43,998 nucleotides of DNA from an uncultured Acidimicrobiaceae bacterium (GTDB lineage Bacteria; Actinomycetota; Acidimicrobiia; Spongiisociales; UBA5794): positions 27,687 through 71,684 of the forward strand of contig CAMYMC010000004.1 of assembly GCA_947259365.1 (NCBI GenBank), in the 5' to 3' direction. Both the position numbers and the translations under genes were made by a program. The notes under the pieces are model-generated. The model worked only from the letters and a program-made list of their open reading frames with translations. It searched no databases and was not told the DNA's origin. The first letter of the stretch is position 1. Each line of letters begins with the position of its first letter. Shown here piece by piece: positions 6,999-15,674 of the stretch.

Positions 6999-8675
6999 AT
7001 GCGATCCACGCGATCGCGCAGGTGCCTGCTCGCCTCACTCGTTGCTCTGGCCGCCGTGGCTGCTGCGTGTGGCGATGACGGACGCCAGGTCACCACGACG
7101 GCCGAGGCGGCTCGGGACGAAGTAGCGCCGACCGCGCCGGCAACGACCACGACAACAGGGGCACCCGAGGCCTTCGAGGGTCAGCTAGCCGGGTTGACGG
7201 TGATCGATGCGAACAGTTTCACCGTGGAGCTCATCGAGGCCGACGCGGAGTTCCCGCTGCGGCTGGCGGCTCCACCGTTCTTCGCGTTGCCGGATTCGGC
7301 GTTCGAGGACCCGGCGGCACAGAACGAGATGCCGATCGGCAACGGCCCGTTCATGATGGCCGATCCATGGGAGCACGGGGTGCGGATCTCGGCGGTTCGC
7401 AACCCCTTCTACAGGGGTCCGGATCCGGCCAAGGTCGACTCGTATGAGTGGGTGTTCGGCAAGAGCGAAGCCACCGTGTACAACGATGTCGTCGCGGGCG
7501 AGCTGGACGTTTCCTGGGTTCCGGTGGACTTCAGAGTGTTGGCGCTGCGCGACTTCGGTGACAACCTCGTGGATGCGAACGGTCAGGGCACGGTCTACGT
7601 CGGGATTCCTTCGTATCTCGGGGACTACACCAAGGAGCACCGCCGGGCGCTGTCGATGGCCATCGACCGTGAGGCCCTCGTCGAGACCCTCACCGCCGAC
7701 ACCGCGCTCGCCGCCCATGCTGTGGTTCCGCCGGCCCTGGGTGGTCGCGACCACGTCTGTGAGAACTGGGACTACAACCCCGACAAGGCCAGGGAGCTGT
7801 GGGACGCCGCCGGCGGTCTCGATGCGATCACCTCCCAACTCGCCACTCCCTTCGAGTTCCTGTCAGGGCCCGTGGTCGATGCGTGGAGCAAGACCCTGGG
7901 CATCGACACCAGCACGGTGACCATCGAGTGGTACGAGTGGACCGACTACGTGCCGTTCGCCTACACCGCTGGCTTCACGGGTCCGTACTTCCTGGGCTGG
8001 GGCCAGGACTACCCGTCGCCGCTCAACTTCCTCGAGCCGCTGTTCGCCTCGTACGGCGGTGAGAACCTCCTGGCCTACGACAACCCGGACTTCGATGCGG
8101 CCCTCGCTGCCGGCAAAGCCAAGGTGGCTGCCACCGGCCAGGGCGGCGACGGCGTGGCGGACTATCGGGCAGCCGAGGACCTCCTCTGTGACGACGCCCA
8201 AGCCATCCCGATCTACTTCAGCACCGAACTGCACATGCACTCCGACAACGTCAGCGAGGTCTACGTCGACTCGTACCACCACGTCGGATACACCGTGATC
8301 GAGGCTGAGGACGGTGCCGTGATCGCCAATCCGACCAGCGGAGAGCCGCAGTCCCTGTTCTCCACCGACGCCCGCCTTGGCGGTGGTGGGGCCGTGCTGC
8401 GGGCCCTCAACACCGGTCTCGTCCAGTTCGACCCCCGGGACAACCGGCCCTTCAACGCCCACGCCGAGTCCATCACCTCTCAGGACGGCGGCAAGACATG
8501 GACAATCGTGCTCAACCCCGGGTGGACATTCCACGACGCCACCCCGAACGATGCCGCCTCCTACGTCAAAGCATGGAGCTACGGCGCCGATCCGGCCAAC
8601 GCCCAGAGACAGAGCAGCTTCTTTGCGAACATCGTCGGCTGGGACGAACTCAACCCGGATGCCGGCGACGACTGA
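6999..8675 (+). CDS. Circularly permuted family-5 solute-binding lipoprotein (OppA/DppA-like)
   Basis: A 558-residue lipoprotein: signal peptide with lipobox AAAC (Cys24), a Thr/Ala-rich linker to about residue 58, then a family-5 ABC solute-binding domain in rearranged order. It begins with what is normally the middle (LAGLTVIDANSFTVEL, then EMPIGNGPFMM), runs through the normal C-terminal lobe (GWGQDYPSPLNFLEPLF, then AIPIYFSTELHMHSDNVSEV) and only then, from about residue 448, carries the normally N-terminal segment (RALNTGLVQFDPRDNRPF, TWTIVLNPGWTFHDATP, ANIVGWDELNP). Each part appears once and the new ends fall in a loop. The Shine-Dalgarno AGGAGG at 6986-6991 fixes the start. No ABC permease or ATPase lies nearby; the BTAD-STAND-WD40 gene follows after 76 bp, suggesting a sensing rather than uptake role (inference). 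Confidence 0.9.
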   Translation: MRSTRSRRCLLASLVALAAVAAACGDDGRQVTTTAEAARDEVAPTAPATTTTTGAPEAFEGQLAGLTVIDANSFTVELIEADAEFPLRLAAPPFFALPDSAFEDPAAQNEMPIGNGPFMMADPWEHGVRISAVRNPFYRGPDPAKVDSYEWVFGKSEATVYNDVVAGELDVSWVPVDFRVLALRDFGDNLVDANGQGTVYVGIPSYLGDYTKEHRRALSMAIDREALVETLTADTALAAHAVVPPALGGRDHVCENWDYNPDKARELWDAAGGLDAITSQLATPFEFLSGPVVDAWSKTLGIDTSTVTIEWYEWTDYVPFAYTAGFTGPYFLGWGQDYPSPLNFLEPLFASYGGENLLAYDNPDFDAALAAGKAKVAATGQGGDGVADYRAAEDLLCDDAQAIPIYFSTELHMHSDNVSEVYVDSYHHVGYTVIEAEDGAVIANPTSGEPQSLFSTDARLGGGGAVLRALNTGLVQFDPRDNRPFNAHAESITSQDGGKTWTIVLNPGWTFHDATPNDAASYVKAWSYGADPANAQRQSSFFANIVGWDELNPDAGDD

Positions 8676-8751
8676 CCGGCTGGAACGAAGGTGCGGTCAC
8701 GAGAAACGGCCCCATCCTGGGTCGTGATGGCGCCCGTCGATTGGCGATCTG

Positions 8752-11700
8752 ATGGCTCGCGTGGAGTTGCGTGTCTTGGGCCCGGTGGAGATCCTCGTTG
8801 ACGGGCGCCCCCTGACGCTGGACTCTCCAAAGCAGCGGTCGCTGCTGACATTCCTGTCGATCCATGTCGGCGAGGTGCAGTCGGCGGACAGGATCATCGA
8901 CGCCCTGTGGGGGGACGAACCGCCGCAGGGCGGAGCCAAGACGATGCGCTATCACGTTTCCAAGCTGCGGTCCGCGCTGGGCGATGTCGGTGACGTCGTG
9001 GTCACTCGCAGCCCCGGGTACGTGCTGGCGGTGCCGAAGGAGGCGATCGACAGCCATCGCTTCGAGAGCCTCCTCGCCCAGGGGCAAGAGCAGCTCGTCG
9101 TCGACGCGGCCCGGGCGGCGCACCTGCTCGGCGAGGCGTTGGATCTCTGGCACGGGGCGGCCTATTCCGATTTCCAATACGAGGAGTTCGTCCAGGCCGA
9201 GGCGCGCCGTCTCGAAGAGTTGCGGTTGGTGGCGATGGAGGATCGGGGCCGGGCAGAGCTGGCCGCCGGCCGGCACCGTGCGCTCGTGGGCGAGTTCGGC
9301 GCCCTGGTGGCGGAGCATCCGCTGCGGGAACGCATGCGGGCGGTGCTGATGGTGGCCCTGTACAGGGCGGGACGTCAGGCAGACGCCCTTCGAGAGTACG
9401 ACCGACTCCGCAGCGCGCTCGTCGAGCAGCTCGGGTTGGATCCGTCCCCGGACCTGACGGCGCTCATGGACAAGATCCTCGTCCAGGACCCGGCGTTGGC
9501 GTCCAAGGACCCGTTGGCCGAGACGGCGGCCGCAGTGGCACCGGTCGAGCTGAGGAACCCGTTCAAGGGACTGCGGCCATTCACCGAGGTCGACGCAGCC
9601 GATTTCTTCGGTCGCAGCGACCTGGTGGTGCGGATGGCAGAACGGCTCGCCGAGCCGGGACTGGCGGGCCGGTTCCTGGTCGTGGTGGGAGCGTCGGGGT
9701 CGGGCAAGTCATCGCTGGTGCGTGCCGGGCTGGTTCCGGCGCTTCGAGAAGGAACCGTGGCCGGCTCGGATGGCTGGCGCATCACCACCATGTATCCCGG
9801 AACCGACCCCATCGCCCGCATCAGAGAGATCCTGACCACGTCGGATGAGGCTGGGCCGCTGCTGCTCATCATCGATCAGTTCGAGGAGTTGTTCGTGCTC
9901 ACCGACCCGGCCACCCAGGCAACATTCCTCGGAATGATCGAGGAACTGGTGACCGGTGCGCTGCCGCTCCGGATCATCTGCACCCTGCGGGCCGACTTCA
10001 TGGACCGGCCGCTGTCGTATCCGTCGTTCGCTCGGCTGGTCGACGCCGGGCTGTTGCTGGTCACTCCGCTTCTCGACGACGAAGTTCGGGCAGCCGTGGT
10101 GGAACCTGCGGGGCTGGTGGGGGTTCGGGTCGAACCCGAGCTGGTGGCCGCGATGATCAACGATGTGGCAGCTAGGGCCACCACTTTGCCGCTGCTCCAG
10201 TATGCCTTGACCGAGCTGTTCGAGCACCGCCGCGGCGACACCCTGACGATCGAGGCGTATCGGGCCGCCGGCGGCATCTCGGGTGCGTTGGCCCGGCGCG
10301 CCGACCACACCTACCTCGAGTTGGACGCCGCCCAGAGGGAAGGAACGCGTCAGGTGTTCCTCCGGCTCGTTACGGTGACCTCGGATGCCGAACACCTGCG
10401 CCGCCGCGTAGGTGTTGAAGAGCTCAACGACCTGCCGATCGAGCGATGGTCGCTCCAGCACGTGCTCGACCGCTTCGGTGGGCAGCGCCTGCTCACCTTC
10501 GATCGCGACCCCGACTCTGGTGGACCTACGGTCGAAGTGGCCCACGAGGCTCTGCTCCGCGAGTGGCCCCGCCTCTGGGGCTGGGTCGAAGCCAACAGAG
10601 AGGACATCAGGACTCACCGCCGCCTCGCCGCCGAGGTCAGCGAATGGGTCGAAACCGACCGGGACGTAGGGTTCCTCCCAGCCGGCAGCCGCCTCTCCCA
10701 ACTCCAAGCCTGGGCCGAGACCACCACCATCGCCCTGACCGCCGCCGAACACGAGTACCTCGACGCCGCCACCGCCCGCGTCGCAGAACAGCACCGGCGT
10801 GCGATTCGGCGGCGTCGCCGTATCACCGCCGCCCTCGCGACCGCAACAACCATCGCCGCCCTCTCCGCCGTCGTCGCACTCACTCAACGCAACCGCGCCC
10901 GGGACCAAACCGCCATGGTCGAACAGCAGCTGCGGATCGCCACCGCCCAGGAGCTAGCCGACGATGCCCGCAGCATGGTGGCGGAGGACCCGGAACTGTC
11001 CGTGCTGCTCTCGTTGGAAGCGATCAACATCAGCCGGGACGCCGGCGAACCCGCCGTTGGCGACGCCATCGGCAGCCTGCACGAAGCCGTCCTCGCCAGC
11101 CCGTGGGAAGCCACCATGTCTGGTGCCGGAGAGATCGCATGGAGCCCGGACGGCTCCAGGCTGCTGACCAAGGACCCGAGCGCCCCGCATGAGACCGCCG
11201 TGATCATCGACGTCGAGAGCGGCGAGACGGTCCACGAACTCACCGGGATGCTGCGCGCCGGCGGCGTCGCCTGGAGCCCGGACGGTCGGCTGGTCGCAAC
11301 CGGCGACGAGAGAGGCCCCACCATCCTCTGGAACGCAGCCACGGGAGAGCGGCTTGCCCCGCTCCCAGAGACGATGCGGTACCAATGGGGGCTGACCTTC
11401 AGCCCGGACGGCACCCTTCTCGCCGGACGCAACATCCGGGACTACTCGGTGACCGTCATCGACACCACCACGGGCGCAGTTGTCATGGGCATCGACTCCG
11501 GATTCGATGAAGGCTGGGGCATCGCGTTTCGGCCCGACGGCGAGCTCATTGCCACCGTCGCCTGGTACGAAGAAGGCCTCGACGGCGACGATCGACGCGA
11601 AGACGCAATCGAGCTCCGCTCGGTCCCCGACGGCCGAAGAGTGGCGCTGATCGACCCAGCTCCGCTGGTGAGATGGATCGCGTTCTCACCCGACGGAGAT

Positions 11701-12993
11701 CGACTCGCCGGCGTCTCTGCCTTCCGCACGCTTCATATCTGGGACGCCGATACCGGCGAGGAGTTGCTGAACATCCCCGATGCCGGCGACGGCGCACCGG
11801 CGTGGAGCGCGGACGCATCGACAATCGCAGTTCCGTCGGGTGACCGTGCCGTTGTGTGGAACCCGGCCACTCGAGAGCAAGAACCGTTCGTCTCCCTCCA
11901 TTCGTCCACTGTCACCGCCGTTTCCTACCGCCCGGCCGGCAACACATTGGCCACGGTGGACGCCGCCAGGGTGCGTCTGTGGGATGTTTCCCGCCTCCAA
12001 GGTGAGGTCGCGGCGTTCACCGGAAGCTGGATCGCGGCGGATTGGCTCTCAGATGGACGCCGCCTCGCAGCACTCGCCGGGGAGGACGGTTTCGTGCATC
12101 TGCTCGACGTGCGCGCCAACGAGCGTCTCGCGGTTTGGGCCGATGAGCTGCCGCGGTTCGCACGCGTCGTGACGAGTCCTGACGGACGTTTCATCGCAAC
12201 GGCCGCCAACAACTTCCAACAAGTCCTCGTCCTCGACTCCACCACGCGCCAGGTCGTTGCGTCGTTCCCTTCCTCGGTGCCGCTCGACTTCAGCCCCAAC
12301 GCCGGGGAGCTCGTCCTCGGAAACGAGCTCGGCGAATCCGCTGTCTCCATGTACGACACGGCAACCTGGAGAGAGACACTCCATCTCGATGTCGGCGCCC
12401 TGGAAGCAGCGTTCCTGCCCGACGGGCGCTACCTCCTCACCTCCAGCCAGCCGGTACAGGGATCCCCAGGAGTCGGTGCGCTGTGGGATCTCGAAGCCGG
12501 GGTCGAGGTTGTCCGTTTGCCCTTGCCGGGTCGGGGAATGCCCGGCGGTGTCTCCGTCAGCGCCGACGGCGACCTCATCGCCGTTGCCGAGAGCGAGACC
12601 GGGTACGTCGGGGTGTGGCGCACCGGCCCGCTCCTCGAAGGAGCCCCGCCCGACGAGGCCCTGGTCCGAGCACTCGTTGGGCCAATCGGCCTGGGAGACG
12701 CCAAGCTGAGCCCGGACGGCTCGCAGCTGTTCGCAGTTGCAGAGAGCACGCTTTCTGTCTTCGAAGTGGCCACCGGCGTCCTGGCCTACGACATCGACAT
12801 GGGCGCCGACATCGCAGGATTGTCGCTCGCACACGACGGACGCCACGTCGCCCTACCGACCGAGAACGTGCTCCACGTGATCACGTCCGACCTCGAAGAG
12901 CTCATCGGCATCGCCGAGGACCGCGTCGGTCGCGGCCTCACCGATGACGAGTGCCGATCCTATCTCCACGTCGAGACGTGCCCCACGCGATGA
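8752..12993 (+). CDS. BTAD regulator with STAND NTPase, one TM helix and WD40 region
   Basis: A 1413-residue protein. Residues 1-95 are an OmpR-like winged helix (LRVLGPVEI, SKLRSALGD) and 100-245 a BTAD (TPR-like) domain, the SARP/AfsR N-terminal pair. From about 270 (NPFKGLRPFTE, FFGRSD) comes an nSTAND1-type NTPase with P-loop GASGSGKSS at about 313 and Walker B LLLIIDQFEELF at about 370. A basic run (RRRRR) precedes a hydrophobic helix at 691-710, and residues about 785-1390 carry WD40-type repeats (AWSPDGRLVATGD, TFSPDGTLLAG). By the positive-inside rule the WD40 part would lie outside the membrane, giving a ToxR/CadC-like topology. Such BTAD-STAND-WD40 fusions occur in Actinobacteria; ligand unknown. 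It probably works with the upstream SBP (inference). Confidence 0.88.
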   Translation: MARVELRVLGPVEILVDGRPLTLDSPKQRSLLTFLSIHVGEVQSADRIIDALWGDEPPQGGAKTMRYHVSKLRSALGDVGDVVVTRSPGYVLAVPKEAIDSHRFESLLAQGQEQLVVDAARAAHLLGEALDLWHGAAYSDFQYEEFVQAEARRLEELRLVAMEDRGRAELAAGRHRALVGEFGALVAEHPLRERMRAVLMVALYRAGRQADALREYDRLRSALVEQLGLDPSPDLTALMDKILVQDPALASKDPLAETAAAVAPVELRNPFKGLRPFTEVDAADFFGRSDLVVRMAERLAEPGLAGRFLVVVGASGSGKSSLVRAGLVPALREGTVAGSDGWRITTMYPGTDPIARIREILTTSDEAGPLLLIIDQFEELFVLTDPATQATFLGMIEELVTGALPLRIICTLRADFMDRPLSYPSFARLVDAGLLLVTPLLDDEVRAAVVEPAGLVGVRVEPELVAAMINDVAARATTLPLLQYALTELFEHRRGDTLTIEAYRAAGGISGALARRADHTYLELDAAQREGTRQVFLRLVTVTSDAEHLRRRVGVEELNDLPIERWSLQHVLDRFGGQRLLTFDRDPDSGGPTVEVAHEALLREWPRLWGWVEANREDIRTHRRLAAEVSEWVETDRDVGFLPAGSRLSQLQAWAETTTIALTAAEHEYLDAATARVAEQHRRAIRRRRRITAALATATTIAALSAVVALTQRNRARDQTAMVEQQLRIATAQELADDARSMVAEDPELSVLLSLEAINISRDAGEPAVGDAIGSLHEAVLASPWEATMSGAGEIAWSPDGSRLLTKDPSAPHETAVIIDVESGETVHELTGMLRAGGVAWSPDGRLVATGDERGPTILWNAATGERLAPLPETMRYQWGLTFSPDGTLLAGRNIRDYSVTVIDTTTGAVVMGIDSGFDEGWGIAFRPDGELIATVAWYEEGLDGDDRREDAIELRSVPDGRRVALIDPAPLVRWIAFSPDGDRLAGVSAFRTLHIWDADTGEELLNIPDAGDGAPAWSADASTIAVPSGDRAVVWNPATREQEPFVSLHSSTVTAVSYRPAGNTLATVDAARVRLWDVSRLQGEVAAFTGSWIAADWLSDGRRLAALAGEDGFVHLLDVRANERLAVWADELPRFARVVTSPDGRFIATAANNFQQVLVLDSTTRQVVASFPSSVPLDFSPNAGELVLGNELGESAVSMYDTATWRETLHLDVGALEAAFLPDGRYLLTSSQPVQGSPGVGALWDLEAGVEVVRLPLPGRGMPGGVSVSADGDLIAVAESETGYVGVWRTGPLLEGAPPDEALVRALVGPIGLGDAKLSPDGSQLFAVAESTLSVFEVATGVLAYDIDMGADIAGLSLAHDGRHVALPTENVLHVITSDLEELIGIAEDRVGRGLTDDECRSYLHVETCPTR

Positions 12994-13050
12994 AGCCCGC
13001 ACGCAAGTGGCAGTGAGCCGCCGGCTCCAACCGCCTGGTTCCACGCTCGT

Positions 13051-13069
13051 GGTGATGAGCGTCATCACC
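13051..13069. terminator. Weak inverted repeat downstream of the BTAD-STAND gene
   Basis: GGTGATGA-GCG-TCATCACC is a perfect 8-bp inverted repeat 57 bp after the stop at 12993. It could be a weak terminator or a protein-binding site; no T-run follows. The rest of 12994-13159 shows no convincing gene. Confidence 0.35.
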
Positions 13070-13159
13070 TCGGCGAGCGTCTGATCGAGAGTGTCATCTT
13101 CGTCGCACGTTTGCGTCACGCCAGAGCCCCGTCCGAAACGGTGTGATAGGCGTCGTGAT

Positions 13160-13927
13160 CTACCGTGCACAAGGTCGTATCTGTGTCTTCTCCGCCCGAC
13201 GCGCCTCTTCGACGATCTCGTTGAGGCGCCGGTAGTGCGAGCCCTTCCAGTAGACCCGCTCGCACGTCGCACACGTCCGGTACTCGTCGTAATGGGCGCG
13301 GCTGGCCGGCGGCACCATGGAGGCGACATCGGCCGGGTCGGCACTCTCGAGGAGGCCGTTGCACTCGAGACAGCGCGTGAACGGGGCCATGCGGTCGGTG
13401 AGGTGGAGCCGGCGAACGATCTCGATGAGTTGGTCGCGCGGGTTGGTCGCCCGCACGTAGCAGCCGTGGGTGACGGCACGGTGCTTGAGCAGCCCGACGT
13501 CCCTCGTCAGCAGGATGCGGTTCTCACTACTCGAGATCTCCACCAAGTCCCGATCGGACCATGAGCCGGCCCACTTCGTGTCGAAGCCGATGAGCCGCAG
13601 ATGCCTGGCGAGCTTCCCGAGGTGGCCGTCGACGACGAACCGCACGTCGCGCAGTGGCCGGGGCCGGACCCGGACCACGTCCGAGACGTCGAAGGCCTCG
13701 AACACCGGGTACACGGCGATGCGGTCGCCGTCGCGGACGTGGTAGGTGAAGTCGACCGGTTCTCCGTTGGCGAGGATGACGTCGACCTCGGTATGAGGCA
13801 CCCCCCTCGACTCGATGGCATCCTTGACGCTGCCCGGCACGTCGAAGGTGTGGACGACCAGGCCCGAACGGTTCGAAGCACCAAGGAAGTCCTTCAGCTC
13901 GGCATAGAAGCGGAGCTCGGCGCGCAC
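13160..13927 (-). CDS. Mut7-C RNase-domain protein with ubiquitin-like N-terminus
   Basis: A 255-residue protein. The N-terminal ~80 residues (VRAELRFYAELKDFL, SVKDAIESRGVPHTEVD) match the ubiquitin-like Mut7-C-associated domain. The C-terminal part is the Mut7-C (PIN-like RNase) domain: FVVDGHLGKLARHLRLIGFD, RILLTRDVGLL, and a zinc ribbon with two CxxC pairs (CLEC near residue 195 and CATC near 228). The first Asp and the LTRD Asp are the expected acidic active-site residues. The GTG at 13927 shares its G with the upstream gene's TAG stop (TAGTG), indicating translational coupling. Last gene of the CYTH-PEBP-Mut7-C operon. Family assignment is strong; substrate unknown. Confidence 0.88.
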   Translation of the reverse strand: MRAELRFYAELKDFLGASNRSGLVVHTFDVPGSVKDAIESRGVPHTEVDVILANGEPVDFTYHVRDGDRIAVYPVFEAFDVSDVVRVRPRPLRDVRFVVDGHLGKLARHLRLIGFDTKWAGSWSDRDLVEISSSENRILLTRDVGLLKHRAVTHGCYVRATNPRDQLIEIVRRLHLTDRMAPFTRCLECNGLLESADPADVASMVPPASRAHYDEYRTCATCERVYWKGSHYRRLNEIVEEARRAEKTQIRPCAR

Positions 13928-14502
13928 TATCGCCCGTAGCGGCCCATGAGCATCGCCGCGGCGAGGACATGGCCGTCGATCGCGTCGAGCACCTCCGCCT
14001 TCGTCGCCCCCTCGGGGAGGCCGAGCACGACATCGAGGGCATACACGGTGAAGAAGTCGCGGTGCGTCCCTCCCGGCGGGCACGGGCCGCCGTAGCCGAG
14101 GCTCCCCCACGAGTTCTCTCCGCCCGTCCCTGGTGCCGGTGCGCCCTCGGCGAGCTCGGTGACAACGGGCATGTCGAAGACGAGCCAGTGGTCCCAGGTG
14201 CCCCTCGGCGCGTCGGGATCGTCGATGACCAGCGCCAGGGTCACCGTCCCGGCCGGAATGCCGGTGAGCACGAGCTGTGGGGAGACATCGCCCCCGTCGC
14301 AGGTGTAGCGCTGCGGGATCGCGCCCCCTTCCTCGAACGCCGTGGATATGAGTCGCATGCCGGCACCTCCTTGCTCGGCAACCGTGGTGTGGACCGGACG
14401 GTCGACGCTGCCGCCCGAGCAGGCGGCGAGGACGGAGAGGAAGCTCACCCCAACCAGCGCCAGCCGGGCGCCGCTCCCCCTCGGGCGCCGCCGAGCGTTC
14501 AC
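13927..14502 (-). CDS. YbhB/YbcL (PEBP) family lipoprotein
   Basis: A 191-residue protein of the phosphatidylethanolamine-binding / Raf-kinase-inhibitor-like family. A lipoprotein signal (LVGVSFLSVLAAC) precedes the domain, which shows IPQRYTCDGGDVSPQL, DDPDAPRGTWDHWLVF and the C-terminal GGTHRDFFTVYALD, all hallmark PEBP segments containing the ligand-site Asp and His residues. The GTG at 14502 overlaps the TGA of the upstream CYTH gene in a GTGA junction, which decides the start. The ligand of bacterial members is generally unknown. Second-last gene of a four-gene minus-strand operon. Confidence 0.9.
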   Translation of the reverse strand: MNARRRPRGSGARLALVGVSFLSVLAACSGGSVDRPVHTTVAEQGGAGMRLISTAFEEGGAIPQRYTCDGGDVSPQLVLTGIPAGTVTLALVIDDPDAPRGTWDHWLVFDMPVVTELAEGAPAPGTGGENSWGSLGYGGPCPPGGTHRDFFTVYALDVVLGLPEGATKAEVLDAIDGHVLAAAMLMGRYGR

Positions 14503-14963
14503 CAGCTGGTATACGGGTGTGCGATGAGGTTCGCGTTGAAATACCGAGGGTCGTCCGTCACCTCTTCGCCGATCCAATCCGGGAGCACGATCTGTTCGCC
14601 TTCGTCCTCGAGTTCCACCTCGGCGACGACGAGACCCTCGTTGGCACCTGCGAACTCGTCGATTTCCCACGTCGCGCCGTGCCAGTCGATTCGGTAGCGG
14701 GTCTTCTCGATGATGGGCTGCTCGCACAGCTCCGTGAGCATGTAGCGGGCGTCGTCGACGGGGATCTCGTACTCGAACTCGGTGCGGGTGGCACCCACGG
14801 TGAGCCCTTTGACGGTGAGCTGTCCCCGATCGCCGACGACACGGACTCGCACCGTGCGCTCCTTCACCGTCGACAGGTACCCCTGGAGGAACTCGTCCCC
14901 GGCGGCGAGCCGGCGCCAGGCCTCGCCTGCGACGAGGAACTTCCGCTCGATTTCGGTTGCCAC
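14499..14963 (-). CDS. CYTH domain protein (triphosphate tunnel family)
   Basis: A 154-residue CYTH protein. It has the signature EIERKFLV at residues 4-11 (ExExK), then YLSTVKERTVRVR, LTVKGLTVGATRTEFEYEIP, EKTRYRI and an acidic strand VVAEVELEDE, the usual tunnel-forming charged residues. Family members hydrolyse inorganic triphosphate or, as CyaB, make cAMP; this short single-domain form resembles the triphosphatase group. The GTG at 14963 places EIERKFL at the N-terminus as in homologues and has a GAGG ribosome-binding site. It starts 11 bp after the stop of a second, divergent CYTH-like gene and overlaps the PEBP gene by 4 bp. Confidence 0.9.
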   Translation of the reverse strand: MATEIERKFLVAGEAWRRLAAGDEFLQGYLSTVKERTVRVRVVGDRGQLTVKGLTVGATRTEFEYEIPVDDARYMLTELCEQPIIEKTRYRIDWHGATWEIDEFAGANEGLVVAEVELEDEGEQIVLPDWIGEEVTDDPRYFNANLIAHPYTSW

Positions 14964-14974
14964 CCCGACCTCCC

Positions 14975-15571
14975 TCAGCCGTGCGCCCCGGCCAGCGTCT
15001 GCTTGATCGCCCGGGGATAGCTGACGTTGGCGTGCCCGTCGAGGCCGGCGAGCCGTAGAGCCTCGCTCATGGCCTCGAGGTCGGGCGACTCGATCGCCGC
15101 CGTCTGCAGCTCCCGGCCGGCGATGACGACCCGGGCGATCTCCGCCATACAGCCGGCGACTTCGTGGGACTCCCGGGATTTCTCCACATCCACTGCGATG
15201 AGACCGGGATGGAGCGCCACCACTTCGTCGAGGAACTCGGGGAGGGTGTACGCCGCGCGCGCGAGTACCGGCACCGGCAGCCGCAGGTGGGGGAACACCT
15301 CGTCCCTCAGCGCTCCGGCATCGACGGGGAATCCGGTCTTGAGCCGGGGTGCCCACTGCTCGAACCCACGCTGTTGCGCAACGAGGACCTTGATGTCGAG
15401 CAGACCGGCCCGCACCTTGGGATTCACGTCATCGACGCCGGAGGCGACGATGTACGTCTCGGTGCTGTCACGGGTGTCTCCGGGCGCCGAGAGCGCACGG
15501 ATGCGGGCCGTCACGTCATCGAGACGCCGACCCCACACCCTGAACTCGAAACGGGGCTCGATGGTGTTCAT
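14975..15571 (-). CDS. CYTH-like fold protein, divergent
   Basis: A 198-residue protein with no firm family name. Its strand pattern resembles CYTH proteins: an N-terminal RFEFRVWG in place of ExExK, then TETYIVASG, VNPKVRAGLLDIKVL (the Lys/Arg and LxK pairs of the tunnel), GFEQWAPRLKTGFPV, and a C-terminal VDVEKSRESHEV and SYPRAIKQTL. It sits immediately upstream of a canonical CYTH gene with an 11-bp gap, so the two could act as a pair. The ATG at 15571 is the first start that keeps the whole N-terminal strand. The CYTH relation is inferred from motif order, and it may lack catalytic activity. Confidence 0.7.
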   Translation of the reverse strand: MNTIEPRFEFRVWGRRLDDVTARIRALSAPGDTRDSTETYIVASGVDDVNPKVRAGLLDIKVLVAQQRGFEQWAPRLKTGFPVDAGALRDEVFPHLRLPVPVLARAAYTLPEFLDEVVALHPGLIAVDVEKSRESHEVAGCMAEIARVVIAGRELQTAAIESPDLEAMSEALRLAGLDGHANVSYPRAIKQTLAGAHG

Positions 15572-15674
15572 GCGAGGTCGCCGGCCACCGCGCGAGTGTA
15601 CCGAGGAGCGGTCGACCGGGCCGCTGTCGCCGGCGGCAGGGGACATCAGTCGTCCTCGTTCTGCGGCGGGCTCG

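Noticed and set aside
12853..13479. 208-codon minus-strand frame across the end of the BTAD-STAND gene
   Set aside because: Low-complexity Arg/Ser-rich product; overlaps two well-supported genes.
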